Assembly: GCA_951812775.1 (NCBI GenBank)
Contig: OX638326.1
Coordinates: 1,500,335 to 1,564,334 of the forward strand
DNA from: an uncultured Alphaproteobacteria bacterium
Lineage (GTDB): Bacteria > Pseudomonadota > Alphaproteobacteria > MPNO01 > UBA2964
Direction: 5' to 3'
Length of the DNA stretch: 64,000 bases
In this document: one piece after another, positions 36,224 to 46,049 of the stretch
Layout of the letters: each line of letters starts with the position of its first letter
Position numbering within the stretch: position 1 is the stretch's first letter
Program-made: the position numbers and the translations under genes
Notes under the pieces: generated by a model
What the model was told of the DNA's origin: nothing
Seen by the model: the letters and a program-made list of their open reading frames with translations, nothing else
Databases searched by the model: none

Positions 36224-37390
36224 TTAGGGACGCACCGGCGGCGTGTCTGGTGGGGCGCCGATATCGACCTCAAAGCCGATGCCCTGCAGGGTGCGCTGAC
36301 AAATATATTCCTTCCAGCGCGCGCCGCGCGGCCCTGTCCAAATTTCTTCAACCGGGCAATCTTTTTCATCTACGAATTGGATAAGCCCGTCTTCGCGACC
36401 AAGGCTCACGCAGCGAAAGGCATAGCTAAATTGAAATGGATCGAGAGATACTGAGGCCAGCCTCCCGAGAACAGTTTTAGAGGCAAGTTCTCCCATCGGT
36501 CGGCCGGTGGCGCAGCTCGTCCGACATTTCCCGCCATGGTCAACGACAACTTCCGCTGCATCCCCCACCGCCAGGACATTCGGATGGCTGACCGACGCTA
36601 AAGTAACGCCAGTCGAAATTTGTCCGGATTTGCTGACAGTCAAACCTGACTGCCTTGCCAGATCGGGGACCGAAAACCCGGCAGCCCACAGGCAAACATC
36701 AAACGTTTCTTTCGTACCATCACTGAATATTGCGGCGCCTCGTGTCAAAGATAAAACGCGGCGGCCAACAAGAACCCTTACGCCCAATCGTTCAAAAACC
36801 GAGTTTAAATATTCGACTGCCAAATTTGACAGTCCGCCAGGTTCGTCGGATGAAGCGAACCCCGTTCCTAGCGCAATCGTAATGTCTAATTCCGGCAACC
36901 TCTCGGCAAATTCGCACGCGGCTTCAATAGCTGTTAGGCCGCCACCGACGATCAATATTTTGGTCTTGGGTGGTGCGACTTCCAACTGTTGGTATAGCTG
37001 CCGACATGCGCTGACGTCATCGAGTGTCACGGCATGCTCATCAACGCCATCGATGCTGTTTACATCCGTATAGCTGCCAAGCGCGTAAATCAGCGTGCTC
37101 CAATCAAGTGAGCTCTGTCCGTCAATTGCGAGATGTTGCTGGCTCAGATCTATTGCCGAGACGTTGCCCTGTACGAATGATCCGCCTCGGCTTTGCATAA
37201 ATGTTGAATAGCCAAGATCACGAGGTTCGGACCCGGCAGCGATTTCATGTAGCCGGATACGTTCAACGAACGACGACTTTCGATCCACCAAGGTGACAAG
37301 GGCGGCGGAATGCGCTTCGGCGATCCGCGCTGCCGCCGTTAACCCCGCATAGCCACCACCTAGAACAACAATATGGTGGCCATCAGTCAT
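36224..37390 (-). CDS. FAD-dependent NADH dehydrogenase-like oxidoreductase
   Basis: Pyridine-nucleotide-disulfide oxidoreductase family protein of 388 residues related to NDH-2. FAD-binding motif IVVLGGGYAGLTAAARIA at the start, NAD-binding motif ILIVGGGLTAIEAACEFAE near 145, and the second FAD motif NVLAVGDAAEV near 270. It has no redox-active CxxC. It stops 4 bp from the end of the convergent reductase pseudogene and starts exactly where the next gene ends (37390/37391), so it is in operon with the Gfo/Idh/MocA gene. The electron acceptor is unknown. Confidence 0.83.
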   Translation of the reverse strand: MTDGHHIVVLGGGYAGLTAAARIAEAHSAALVTLVDRKSSFVERIRLHEIAAGSEPRDLGYSTFMQSRGGSFVQGNVSAIDLSQQHLAIDGQSSLDWSTLIYALGSYTDVNSIDGVDEHAVTLDDVSACRQLYQQLEVAPPKTKILIVGGGLTAIEAACEFAERLPELDITIALGTGFASSDEPGGLSNLAVEYLNSVFERLGVRVLVGRRVLSLTRGAAIFSDGTKETFDVCLWAAGFSVPDLARQSGLTVSKSGQISTGVTLASVSHPNVLAVGDAAEVVVDHGGKCRTSCATGRPMGELASKTVLGRLASVSLDPFQFSYAFRCVSLGREDGLIQFVDEKDCPVEEIWTGPRGARWKEYICQRTLQGIGFEVDIGAPPDTPPVRP

Positions 37391-38374
37391 TTAGCTAAAG
37401 GTTACCCGATTACCCGTTTCAGCACTGGTGATAAGGCCTGCCAGGACTTCAGCATTATGTATCATCTCTTCAGGAGATATCCGGTAAGTCGCCTTTCCTT
37501 CAACGGCCAGCGCGAACTCTTCAATTTCCCCGGTAATGGACCCCATATGCGGATAGGCTGAATCTTCAAACACAATGTCTTCAGGGACACCATCAGATTT
37601 GCAGACTGTCAGCGTCTTGTTATCTTTCATTTCTGCCCAGCCTTTGGAGCCTGCTATCCGGATGTGCCAGATACGTGCAGTTGAGGCTAAGGTCACCAAC
37701 GTTCCAGTCATGTCGTTTTCAAAACGCAGCAACGCGGCTGTGGTGTCATCAATGTCAAACCCTATGGCGCGGCGCGTACTGTAAGCATCTATGGCGCTGA
37801 TCTTTCCGGCGAGGTGAATGATGCAATCCAGCGCGTGAACACCGAGCGATGTCATCCCACCTGCGGGACTTTCCTCACGCGAATCCCGCCACGCTCCCGC
37901 AGCAACATTCAGGTCCGACGATTGATTGCCATCGACATGCATCAGTGTGCCGAGTTCTCCGGCATCGATCATTGCTTTTAGGGCGACAGTATTTTCCATG
38001 AAGCGCCGATTATGCCCCAGCGCAAGCGCCACACCAGCTTCCTTACACGCAGCAACGGCGCGCTCCGCACTCGGACGATCAAGTGTAAAAGGCTTCTCTG
38101 TAAAGACATGTTTACCAGCCTTCGCCGCCGCGATGATTTGTTCTTCATGCTGCGTATGCGGTGTCGCCAGGACGACGGCATCGATTTCCGGATCGTTTAA
38201 CAGCTCGTCATAACTGTCGCGAAGATCAATCCCTTGCTCGCTACAGAAACCTTCGGCTTTGCTTTTGGTCCTCGTGACACCCGCTGTAAACTTGATGTGC
38301 TCGCTCGAGCCCTGAACTGACGTCACAAGGTATTGGCCCCATCTCCCGATACCGACAATTGCCGCGTTGATCAT
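37391..38374 (-). CDS. Gfo/Idh/MocA-family oxidoreductase
   Basis: NAD(P)-dependent sugar-type oxidoreductase of 327 residues. Rossmann start AAIVGIGRWGQYLV, DAVVLATPHTQHEEQI, the catalytic EKPFTL, GHNRRFME, and SLGVHALDCIIHL (catalytic Asp/His region). First gene of the two-gene minus-strand operon. The family oxidises or reduces cyclic polyols and related compounds; the substrate cannot be set. The ATG is the natural start (INAAIVGIG follows). Confidence 0.87.
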   Translation of the reverse strand: MINAAIVGIGRWGQYLVTSVQGSSEHIKFTAGVTRTKSKAEGFCSEQGIDLRDSYDELLNDPEIDAVVLATPHTQHEEQIIAAAKAGKHVFTEKPFTLDRPSAERAVAACKEAGVALALGHNRRFMENTVALKAMIDAGELGTLMHVDGNQSSDLNVAAGAWRDSREESPAGGMTSLGVHALDCIIHLAGKISAIDAYSTRRAIGFDIDDTTAALLRFENDMTGTLVTLASTARIWHIRIAGSKGWAEMKDNKTLTVCKSDGVPEDIVFEDSAYPHMGSITGEIEEFALAVEGKATYRISPEEMIHNAEVLAGLITSAETGNRVTFS

Positions 38375-38504
38375 TTATCTGCCTGTTTGGTTGAATTATA
38401 TTGTTTCAAGTGTGCCGCTCAATCGCCTTGCCGGCAAGAGCAATAGCCGTTGCGAAAATCAATAACAGGGCGCAGACTTTATTTTTGCTAATTGGGAGGA
38501 AAAA

Positions 38505-39311
38505 TTGTCGGCGAAACTGAATCACCTCGCGATTACGACAGACAATTACACAACGCTCGGCATGTTCTATCGGGCCTATTTCGACATGACGGTATCCGGC
38601 GACACGGATAGGGAGCGCCGTGCAATTTCCGTTGGCGATGGTTATGTCGGCGTCACCCTGATCCCCCGACGCGCCGGACGACGGGCGGGCATCGATCACT
38701 TTGGCATTGAAGTCGAAGATTTCGACGCAACCTGTGCCAAGTTGGCCGAACGCTATCCGGATATTGAAGTGGTGGAACGCCCGAGCGGACGCCCTTTCGC
38801 GAGCTTCAGCACCCATGACCCCGCTGGCAACTATTTTGATTTATCACAAATCGGGCACGCCAATCGCGCAGAAGTGTATGACATGGATAGCTGGCAACAA
38901 GAGATTTCAATAAGCCATTTCGCTATTCGAGTCAGAGAAGCTGAAAGGGTTGCAGGGTTTTACGGTGAAATATTCGGCCTGGAACCCAAAAATGATCCCG
39001 GTGAGGATGGTGGTTTCCGCTTTACGGATGGTCGCGTCACCATGTCGATCCTCCCCTGGAAAATTTCCGATTTTGATGGCTCCGGAATTGAACAACCAGC
39101 AATGGATCACATCGGCTTTAGGGTCCCCGATCTTGATGCCTTCATTGAACGTGCGGAACGACTTGCCAATGATAACCCACACATCGCCCCGCGCAGAATT
39201 GCGTTCAATGAAGAAGGAAAAGCCCGCCTTGCCCTGCACAAACGCTGCCCTTACGGCGATTATGCGTTGGCGGACCCAGATGGTAATCTGCTGGATGTCG
39301 CTCAGGCATAA
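38505..39311 (+). CDS. Two-domain VOC (extradiol-dioxygenase-like) protein
   Basis: Protein of 268 residues with two VOC modules: LNHLAITTDNYTTLGMFYRA to YFDLSQIGH, and ISHFAIRVREAERVAGFYGE to DGNLLDVAQ. Metal ligands are likely His in LNHLAI, IDHFGIEV, ISHFAIR and MDHIGFRV with Glu or Asp at strand ends, as in ring-cleaving extradiol dioxygenases and glyoxalases. A TTG start is used, supported by GGGAGGA 7 bp upstream. It is followed after 42 bp by an MFS transporter, probably co-transcribed. Confidence 0.78.
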   Translation: MSAKLNHLAITTDNYTTLGMFYRAYFDMTVSGDTDRERRAISVGDGYVGVTLIPRRAGRRAGIDHFGIEVEDFDATCAKLAERYPDIEVVERPSGRPFASFSTHDPAGNYFDLSQIGHANRAEVYDMDSWQQEISISHFAIRVREAERVAGFYGEIFGLEPKNDPGEDGGFRFTDGRVTMSILPWKISDFDGSGIEQPAMDHIGFRVPDLDAFIERAERLANDNPHIAPRRIAFNEEGKARLALHKRCPYGDYALADPDGNLLDVAQA

Positions 39312-39353
39312 AAATCGGCGCCGACCTAGATTTCGGCCAATTTCGGGGATCGT

Positions 39354-40625
39354 ATGAGCACAGATACAAAAGACGAGGCAACGCCTAAATCTTTTGCCGC
39401 CCTGCGCCACCCGGGCGCCAGAATTTATCTGATCGGCTCATGCCTCGCGATGATGGGCGACAGCATCGAGCATGTCATCAGCTACTGGATCATGTATGAA
39501 AAGTTTCAGTCCCCGGAACTTGGCGGGTTCGCAATAATCTCGCACTGGGCGCCGTTTTTATTTTTCTCTTTTTGGGCGGGAGCCCTTGCTGACCGATACG
39601 ATCCGAGGCGGGTAATCCAGATCGGCATGGCACTCTTCATGATCGCTTCGCTGGGTTGGGGGTATTTCTTTATTACGGACAGCCTCGAAAAGTGGCACGC
39701 CGTCGTTCTTCTGACCATTCATGGCATTGCTGGAGTCTTATGGAACCCGGCAGCGCAACTCTTTGTCCACGACATGGTTGGCGGCCAACAACTGCAGAGC
39801 GCTATCCGCATGATGTCCACCGCACGTATGCTGGGCTTCTTGATGGGACCGGCCATCGGCGGCGGCTTGATGCTGGCATTTGGTCCGGCCATGGGCATTT
39901 TCATCAATGTATTGATTTACCTGCCGCTCGCTTTGTGGCTCTGGAAAGCACCCTATGGACCGAAGTTCCGCAAAAAGGAAGAAGCTGCACCAAAACGCCA
40001 GCGCGCTGTCAGCAGCTTTGCAGATGTCAAAGCCGCCATCAAAGAGATTTCAACGGTTCCGATTGTGTTTTCGATGACAGCTCTTGCCGGTGTTGCGGCG
40101 ATGATCGTCGGCAATGCGCATCAGGCACAAATGCCGGAGTTCGCATACGACTTCGGATTCTCAGATACCAGTATCAGGTATAGCTTTTTGCTGGCTGCGG
40201 CCGCCACCGGCGCTTTTACGGCGGGCGTCGTGCTCGAAAGCAAGAGCCTGCTGCCAGCCAAAGTGAATACTGCCTTCGTTCTCGCCCTTATCTGGTGCCT
40301 GATGATCGGTGGGTTTGCGGTCACCGATAATTACTACCTCGCCGTATTCCTGCTATTTTGTGCCGGTTTCGTCGACCTCGCCTTTAACGCCATGACACGG
40401 ACCCTTGCACAAATACATGCACCACCCGATCTCCGGGGCCGCGCGATAGGACTCTATAACGTTGGTAGTCTCGGCATGAGGACCTTTAGCGGCCTGACCG
40501 TTGGCGTTGGTGGCGGCTATATCGGGATACACTGGTCACTGGGTATCAGTGTCGTTGTGCTCTTTATCGCCATTCTCGCCCTGTTTACCTATTGCGCTCG
40601 CAAAAGCGAACCTAGCGCGGCATAA
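39354..40625 (+). CDS. MFS transporter
   Basis: Major facilitator permease of 423 residues with about 12 helices. The loop-2/3 motif is GALADRYDPRRVIQIG, and MSTARMLGFLMGPAIGGGLM is the motif-C-like helix 5. A basic central loop (KKEEAAPKRQRA) separates the halves. The type resembles enterobactin-exporter-like or drug-efflux MFS proteins. The substrate is unknown; linkage to the VOC enzyme suggests an aromatic or its product. Confidence 0.83.
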   Translation: MSTDTKDEATPKSFAALRHPGARIYLIGSCLAMMGDSIEHVISYWIMYEKFQSPELGGFAIISHWAPFLFFSFWAGALADRYDPRRVIQIGMALFMIASLGWGYFFITDSLEKWHAVVLLTIHGIAGVLWNPAAQLFVHDMVGGQQLQSAIRMMSTARMLGFLMGPAIGGGLMLAFGPAMGIFINVLIYLPLALWLWKAPYGPKFRKKEEAAPKRQRAVSSFADVKAAIKEISTVPIVFSMTALAGVAAMIVGNAHQAQMPEFAYDFGFSDTSIRYSFLLAAAATGAFTAGVVLESKSLLPAKVNTAFVLALIWCLMIGGFAVTDNYYLAVFLLFCAGFVDLAFNAMTRTLAQIHAPPDLRGRAIGLYNVGSLGMRTFSGLTVGVGGGYIGIHWSLGISVVVLFIAILALFTYCARKSEPSAA

Positions 40626-40642
40626 AAGAGATTACAGAACGC

Positions 40643-42163
40643 TTAAGCGTCAGACTTGGGCCGCGCGACAACCATGTCATACCAGGGCTTGTTGTCCCGG
40701 GTCTTGGCATCATCGACATAGAGCGTCTTCATCTCTGTATACTCATGAAGCCCCTCATCACCGAACTCACGCCCCACACCAGATTGCTTATAGCCACCAA
40801 ATGGGGACCGCTCGGAAAGCATGTGCCATTCATTGATCCAGATCGTGCCGGAGCGCAAACGCGACGCAACATTTTTGGCCTTATCGATATCCGAACTCCA
40901 AACTCCCGCTGACAAACCGAAGATCGAGTCATTGGCCATCTCAATCGCATCATCGACGCTGTCATATTTAAGGACGCCGAGAACAGGTCCAAAAATCTCC
41001 TCGCGCGCTATCCGCATCTGATTGTTTACTCCGGTAAACAGCGTGGGCTGTACAAAGGCGCCCTTATCAAGATCACCGCCAGTTGCCTGTCCACCACCAC
41101 ACGCCAATAGCGCGCCCTCGTTCTTACCAATTTCAATATATTCGAGGACCGATTTCATTTGGGCCTGGGACACGACGGGACCGAGTTGAGTGGCAGGGTC
41201 CAACGGATCGCCCATCGTCATGGCATTGAGCTTTTCGACCATCTGCTCAACAAAGTCGTCATGGCCATTGGCATCCAGCATCAAGCGGGTACCGGACTCA
41301 CAAACCTGACCCTGATGATAATAAGAGGCCCAGATCGACCCATCAATGGCAATATCGAGATCAGCATCATCGAGAACGATATTGGCGCCTTTACCGCCGC
41401 ATTCCAGTGTGACTTTTTTCAGTGTGCCGGCGGCCTTCGCCATAATTTCACGACCAACTTCTGTAGAGCCCGTAAAAGCTACTTTGTCGACATCGGGGTG
41501 CGTTGTCAGCGCTTCGCCGATAACGCCGCCCGGGCCGCTGATAATGTTCACCACGCCCGGTGGAAATCCAACTTCATCAAACACTCGGGCTAGTTCCAGC
41601 GCCATTACCGGCGTATCAGACGCAGGTTTCAGAACAACAGTGTTGCCGGTCGCCAAAGCAGGGCCCAGCTTCCAGATCGCCATCATGTAGGGGAAATTCC
41701 ACGGGATAATTTGCGCACAGACACCCATCGGTTCGCGGATCGTATAGTTGAACGACCGACCTTCCCGCATCATGCCATCGATCGGCTCAGCTTCTTCGTT
41801 AAACCGTTTCGCCTGCTCACCAAAGAATGCCAATTGTCGGGAGGCGAGAAAGGCATCAGCGCCGGTTTTGTTGATCGTGCCACCAGAATCAAGCGATTCC
41901 AGCTTGGCATAATCTTTCATGCGTTCCTTTAAGAGGGCCGCCGCCTTACCAATCAACTCGCTACGTTCTTCGCCCGTCATACGGGGCCAGGGGCCATGAT
42001 CAAACGCCTTGCGAGCCGCCGCGACCGCCTTATTTACATCCGCAGCACCGCCTCGGGGAATACTGGCAATCGCTTCGCCGTTAAAAGGATTGATCGAGTC
42101 ATTACGATCTCCGTTTTCCGCGTCGACGAACTCGCCGTCGATATACATCTTGTAGGTTTCCAT
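40643..42163 (-). CDS. NAD-dependent aldehyde dehydrogenase
   Basis: Aldehyde dehydrogenase of 506 residues when started at the ATG 42161-42163 (METYKMYIDGEF); the longer frame to 42226 has a poor start. Signatures: IIPWNFPYMMAIWKLGPALA, FTGSTEVGREIM, the general-base Glu in TLECGGKGANI, and the catalytic Cys in YHQGQVCESGTRL. Length and motifs fit betaine/phenylacetaldehyde-type dehydrogenases. It is divergent from the enoyl-CoA hydratase at 42321 with a 157-bp shared control gap, consistent with one aromatic or acyl pathway. Confidence 0.92.
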   Translation of the reverse strand: METYKMYIDGEFVDAENGDRNDSINPFNGEAIASIPRGGAADVNKAVAAARKAFDHGPWPRMTGEERSELIGKAAALLKERMKDYAKLESLDSGGTINKTGADAFLASRQLAFFGEQAKRFNEEAEPIDGMMREGRSFNYTIREPMGVCAQIIPWNFPYMMAIWKLGPALATGNTVVLKPASDTPVMALELARVFDEVGFPPGVVNIISGPGGVIGEALTTHPDVDKVAFTGSTEVGREIMAKAAGTLKKVTLECGGKGANIVLDDADLDIAIDGSIWASYYHQGQVCESGTRLMLDANGHDDFVEQMVEKLNAMTMGDPLDPATQLGPVVSQAQMKSVLEYIEIGKNEGALLACGGGQATGGDLDKGAFVQPTLFTGVNNQMRIAREEIFGPVLGVLKYDSVDDAIEMANDSIFGLSAGVWSSDIDKAKNVASRLRSGTIWINEWHMLSERSPFGGYKQSGVGREFGDEGLHEYTEMKTLYVDDAKTRDNKPWYDMVVARPKSDA

Positions 42164-42320
42164 GACGCTTTCTGCTCCGATAAATCTGATGCGCTTTGTA
42201 TAACGCAGCCCCCGGGCAAGTGCCATACGCCATTGACTCTTTTGCCTCTACCGGTTGACGGATCGCCCGCCTGCTCCGAAGATCGCGCATCAAATCGATC
42301 TAACTGGGAGACAGCGACAG

Positions 42321-43184
42321 ATGGCCAGGAAACCAGCCGCCAAAAAGACAGCTCGAAAAAAGGCCCCCGCGAAAAAAACTGCGCACAAACCAAAGTACAA
42401 ATTCATTCTGGTGAACAAGCGGAACGGTATCTGCAACATCCAGCTCAACCGCCCGGAATTTCTCAACGCCATGAATATCGAAATGGCGCAGGAAATTGCA
42501 GATGTCCTCGTCGACGTCGAACAGGATCGCAAAATTATCGCCGTCATTTTAAGCGGCAATGAACGTGCTTTCTGTGCAGGAGCTGATTTGGGCCGCATGG
42601 GCAGTAAACCCGAAGACTGGTTCGATATGTATCGCGAGCGCTTCAACGTCGCCCCTAACCGGCAGCTTTATCGCGTTCTCTGCTTCTACACCAAACCTGT
42701 CATTTCAGCTGTCGAAGGATATTGCCTGGGCGGAGGCTTCGAAACCGCAATGTGGGGTGATTTCATTGTCGCCGGTGAAAACGCTCAGTTTGGTCTGCCA
42801 GAAGTACGACATAGCCTGATTCCTGGCGGCGGTGGCACGCAGAACCTCCCCCGTCTAATCGGCCCGGCACTAGCAAAGGAAATGATCTGGACAGGACGTC
42901 GTCTAAAAGCCGACGAAGCCAAGGAATACAGGATCGTCAACCATGTGGTTCCTGTCGGTCAGTCTCTTAAAAAAGCAAAAGAGATTGTTGCCGAAATGGC
43001 CAAGAATGGCCCGCTTGGCATCATGATGAGCAAGCAGGCAATCAATCGCGGTCTGGATCAAAGCCGCTTCAATGGTTTCCTTGGCGAAGGGGACCTTGCC
43101 CATATGCTCAACTTCTCGGAAGATCGGGCAGCAGGGCTAAAGGCCTTTAAGGAAGGCAAGCGCGCGAATTTCAAAGGACAATAA
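42321..43184 (+). CDS. Enoyl-CoA hydratase/isomerase with H1-like basic tail
   Basis: Crotonase-fold protein of 287 residues. Oxyanion-hole motifs AFCAGADLGRMG and GYCLGGGFETAMWGD, and a catalytic Glu in GLPEVRHSLIPGGGG, indicate a hydratase. The first 25 residues (ARKPAAKKTARKKAPAKK) are a Lys/Ala/Pro repeat like histone H1 tails, not normal for crotonases, and may bind DNA, polyphosphate or polyhydroxyalkanoate granules. ATG 42321 follows GGGAGA. A terminator-like hairpin lies after it and a UbiD-family gene starts 82 bp on. Confidence 0.88.
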   Translation: MARKPAAKKTARKKAPAKKTAHKPKYKFILVNKRNGICNIQLNRPEFLNAMNIEMAQEIADVLVDVEQDRKIIAVILSGNERAFCAGADLGRMGSKPEDWFDMYRERFNVAPNRQLYRVLCFYTKPVISAVEGYCLGGGFETAMWGDFIVAGENAQFGLPEVRHSLIPGGGGTQNLPRLIGPALAKEMIWTGRRLKADEAKEYRIVNHVVPVGQSLKKAKEIVAEMAKNGPLGIMMSKQAINRGLDQSRFNGFLGEGDLAHMLNFSEDRAAGLKAFKEGKRANFKGQ

Positions 43185-43195
43185 CAACTAAAAAC

Positions 43196-43223
43196 GAGGT
43201 GGAAACACACCGTTTCCTCTTTT
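43196..43223 (+). terminator. Probable rho-independent terminator
   Basis: Stem GAGG(TG)GAAAC / GTTTCCTC with a two-base bulge and loop ACACC, followed by TTTT. It lies between the enoyl-CoA hydratase and the UbiD-family gene. Confidence 0.5.
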
Positions 43224-43266
43224 AAAACAACACCACCACAAAACGATCTAATCAAGGGAGACCCTA

Positions 43267-44796
43267 ATGGGCGACGACGGTTTGCGCGGATTTATGCGGG
43301 ATGTAAATAAACAAGGTGATCTCGACCGCCGTGATATGAAAAAGGGTGATACAAAGAAACCCTCTCCCGCACGCAATCTCCAGGATCAGGGTCTTCGAAG
43401 CTATCTGGAGAAACTCGAAAAGACCGGCGAAATGGTGCGCGTCACCAAGGAAGTCGATCCTGCAACCAATCTTTCTGCTGTTGAGTGGAAGACATACGAT
43501 CAACACGGGAAGGCGACGATCTTTGACAATGTGAAGGGACACCCTGACTGGCAGGTCTGTAGCCAGATTTTTACGGATCGCAAGAAATGGTCGATGGGCG
43601 TAAACCTTACCGAGGACGAATTTCTTGATGGCATGCTTCGCAAGGTCGCGAAACCAATCGAGCCGGTAATGCAGGACGCCAAAGACGCCCCCTGTAAAGA
43701 AGTCATCAAGATTGGCGATGAGGCCTCACTTTTCGATATTCCTGTGGTCTCGATTTCTGAAGATGATGGCGGCCCGTTTATTCCAGCAGGCATGGCAATC
43801 ATGAAGGAGCCGGAAACCAGCATCCGGAATATCTCAATTCACCGCCAACAGGTTTTCGATGCACACACCACCGGTTTCCTGATGCTACCACGTCAGGCCC
43901 GACGCATTAATGAGAAATACCTTGCCCGTAAAGAAAACATGCCAGTCGCCGTCGTTATCGGCGCACATCCGGCCATTTTCTTTGGCTCCGCTTTTACGAC
44001 GACGTATGGCGTTGATGAGCTGTCGGTTTCAGGAGGTATTCTTGGTGAACCGGTGCGCATGGTCAAATGCGAGACTATCGATGTCGAAGTCCCAGCGGAT
44101 GCAGAGCTCATCCTTGAAGGCGAAATCATACCGGGGGAATTGCGCCATGAAGGGCCTTTTGGTGAGGTCCCTGGTACCTACGCTGAAGCTGATGACTGCG
44201 ATGTCTTCCATCTCAAAGCCATCACCCACCGTCGCAACCCGATTTATTATGCGCTGCATTGTGGCGCGCCGATCACTTGCACCCAGGCGACAACTGGTAT
44301 CGGGATTGAACTGGCAACCTGGGATCATCTGAGCAAAGTGGAAGGCGGGATGGATATCCTTGATATCCGTTGTCATGCCGCTGCTGGTCTGATGATGATC
44401 GTCGTGAAATTACGTCCCAAGATTTCCGGCCAGGCCAAAACGGCGCTCTTGGCAGCACTGTCTGGCCCATACCTCCATCCGAAGATAGCCATCGCGGTCG
44501 ATGAAGACATCGATGCCGATGATTTGCGTCAGGTGATGTGGTCAATGACGACACGCGTAAACGCTGCGGATGATGTTGTGTTAATTCCGAACACAAGGAC
44601 TTTTGCACTCGATAAGGTTTCGCCCGTCGCCGAGGGTGGTCATCAGTTCGAACGGATGGGCACCAAATGGCTTATTGATGCAACCATGCCTGCTGCGAGC
44701 CAACCTGATCAAAGAGAACGCTTTGCCCGTGCGATGCCAAAAAACTTTGACAGCGTTGATCTCGAAGATTTCCTGCCTGAGGATATGTTCAAGTAG
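43267..44796 (+). CDS. UbiD-family decarboxylase
   Basis: Prenylated-FMN-dependent (de)carboxylase family protein of 509 residues. Typical blocks: IHRQQVFDAHTTGFLMLPRQ (Arg193), VIGAHPAIFFGSAFTTTYGV, and ILEGEIIPGELRHEGPFGE containing the catalytic Glu residues (284, 295, 300), then VMWSMTTRVNAADDV. The N-terminal 35 residues are charged and non-conserved. UbiD enzymes act on aromatic, heteroaromatic or alpha,beta-unsaturated acids and need a UbiX-type flavin prenyltransferase, not found here. It is one of three UbiD genes in this window. Confidence 0.9.
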   Translation: MGDDGLRGFMRDVNKQGDLDRRDMKKGDTKKPSPARNLQDQGLRSYLEKLEKTGEMVRVTKEVDPATNLSAVEWKTYDQHGKATIFDNVKGHPDWQVCSQIFTDRKKWSMGVNLTEDEFLDGMLRKVAKPIEPVMQDAKDAPCKEVIKIGDEASLFDIPVVSISEDDGGPFIPAGMAIMKEPETSIRNISIHRQQVFDAHTTGFLMLPRQARRINEKYLARKENMPVAVVIGAHPAIFFGSAFTTTYGVDELSVSGGILGEPVRMVKCETIDVEVPADAELILEGEIIPGELRHEGPFGEVPGTYAEADDCDVFHLKAITHRRNPIYYALHCGAPITCTQATTGIGIELATWDHLSKVEGGMDILDIRCHAAAGLMMIVVKLRPKISGQAKTALLAALSGPYLHPKIAIAVDEDIDADDLRQVMWSMTTRVNAADDVVLIPNTRTFALDKVSPVAEGGHQFERMGTKWLIDATMPAASQPDQRERFARAMPKNFDSVDLEDFLPEDMFK

Positions 44797-44802
44797 GTCT
44801 AA

Positions 44803-45950
44803 TTACCTGACGGGTTCCAGGCGCAACAAACGACCTTCGCTGTCGTCAGTGGCAAGATAGAGAAAGCCGCCAGGACCTGTCCTGACGTCGCGCACGCGGC
44901 CAACGGTATTTTGCAGCAAGCGTTCCTCTTTCACGATCTGTTGGCCTTTGACTTCGAGTCTTACCAAAGCCTCGCCGCGTAAGCCCCTACGAAAAGACTA
45001 TTACGCCATTTAGGGAATTTATCGCCTTCATAAAATGCCATCCCCGACGGCGCGATCAATGGCACCCAGAAGTATAGCGGTTGCTCCATCCCCGGCGCGG
45101 ATTTGCCAATACCAATTTTCGAACCATCATAATCGATGCCGTGTGTAATCACCGGCCAGCCATAATTCAGGCCGCCTTGAACGATATTGATTTCGTCACC
45201 ACCCCGCGCACCATGTTCATGTGTCCAGATGGCACCTGTCCCCGGATGCATCGCCATACCCTGAGGGTTTCGATGGCCATAGCTAAATATTTCCGCCTTC
45301 ACACCTGATCGTTTTATTAAGGAGTTATCTTTGGGAATACGTCCATCATCATGCAACCGGATCACTGAGCCTGAGTGGTCAGCGACATTCTGTGCCCGAG
45401 ACATATCGCCCCGATCCCCTGTGGAAATATACAGAAAACCCTGCCTGTCGAACGCCAGACGCCCACCAAAATGCCGCCCCCCAAAGGTTTTCGGTTCCGC
45501 GTCGAAGATTAACTTTGGCGCCACCAATGCATGGGCCTTTTGATCAAACCGAAAACGTGTCACACGCGTGTTCACACCGCCTTTGCATCGCGCCGCATAG
45601 GACAGGTAAAGGAAATTGTTTTCTGAAAATTTGGGATGCAATACGACATCGAACAATCCACCCTGTCCGCTATCGACGACAGCCGGAACATTTGAAACGG
45701 GTTTCGGATCGAGCCGTCCGCTATGAACGAGCCGCAAGCGCCCTGCCCGCTCCGTCACCAGAATGCCGTTATTTGGTAGAAACGCGATACTCCAAGGATG
45801 TTCCAACCCCTTAGCTAACTCGACAACGCGAAAACTGTGATTTTGGGACTTAACAGTCTTTGCTGGAAGAGATGTCGGCGTACAAGCCATGCTGAGAAGG
45901 GCAATGGCCAACGTACCGGCGGCGATCATCGGGGTTTTCAGAAATGGCAT
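44803..45950 (-). pseudogene. PQQ-type sorbosone/aldose dehydrogenase-like lipoprotein, frameshifted
   Basis: Six-bladed beta-propeller of the soluble aldose sugar dehydrogenase family. A lipoprotein signal (LLSMACTP) is followed by ELAKGLEHPWSIAFLPNNGI, LVTERAGRLRL, FLYISTGDRGDMSRAQN, SYGHRNPQGMAMHP, IWTHEHGARGGDEIN and LNYGWPVITHGIDYDG. The frame ends early at SLFVGAYAARLW. Restoring one base in the C run at 44984-44987 gives FVGGLRGEALVRLEV and a normal tail to the TAA at 44803-44805 (GPGGFLYLATDDSEGRLLRL). A one-base loss removes the last blade; a sequencing error is possible. It converges with the UbiD gene. Confidence 0.78.
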
Positions 45951-46049
45951 ATTGGCGGCTCCAGAATATGAGATGCCTCATTCAGATTTGGCTTAACAAC
46001 GCCAAAGTCAATATATCTAAAACTGTAATAAATTAGTGTTCTAATTCTG

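Noticed and set aside
36507..37073. 188-codon plus-strand frame opposite the NADH-dehydrogenase-like gene
   Set aside because: Shadow of a gene with three intact dinucleotide-binding motifs.
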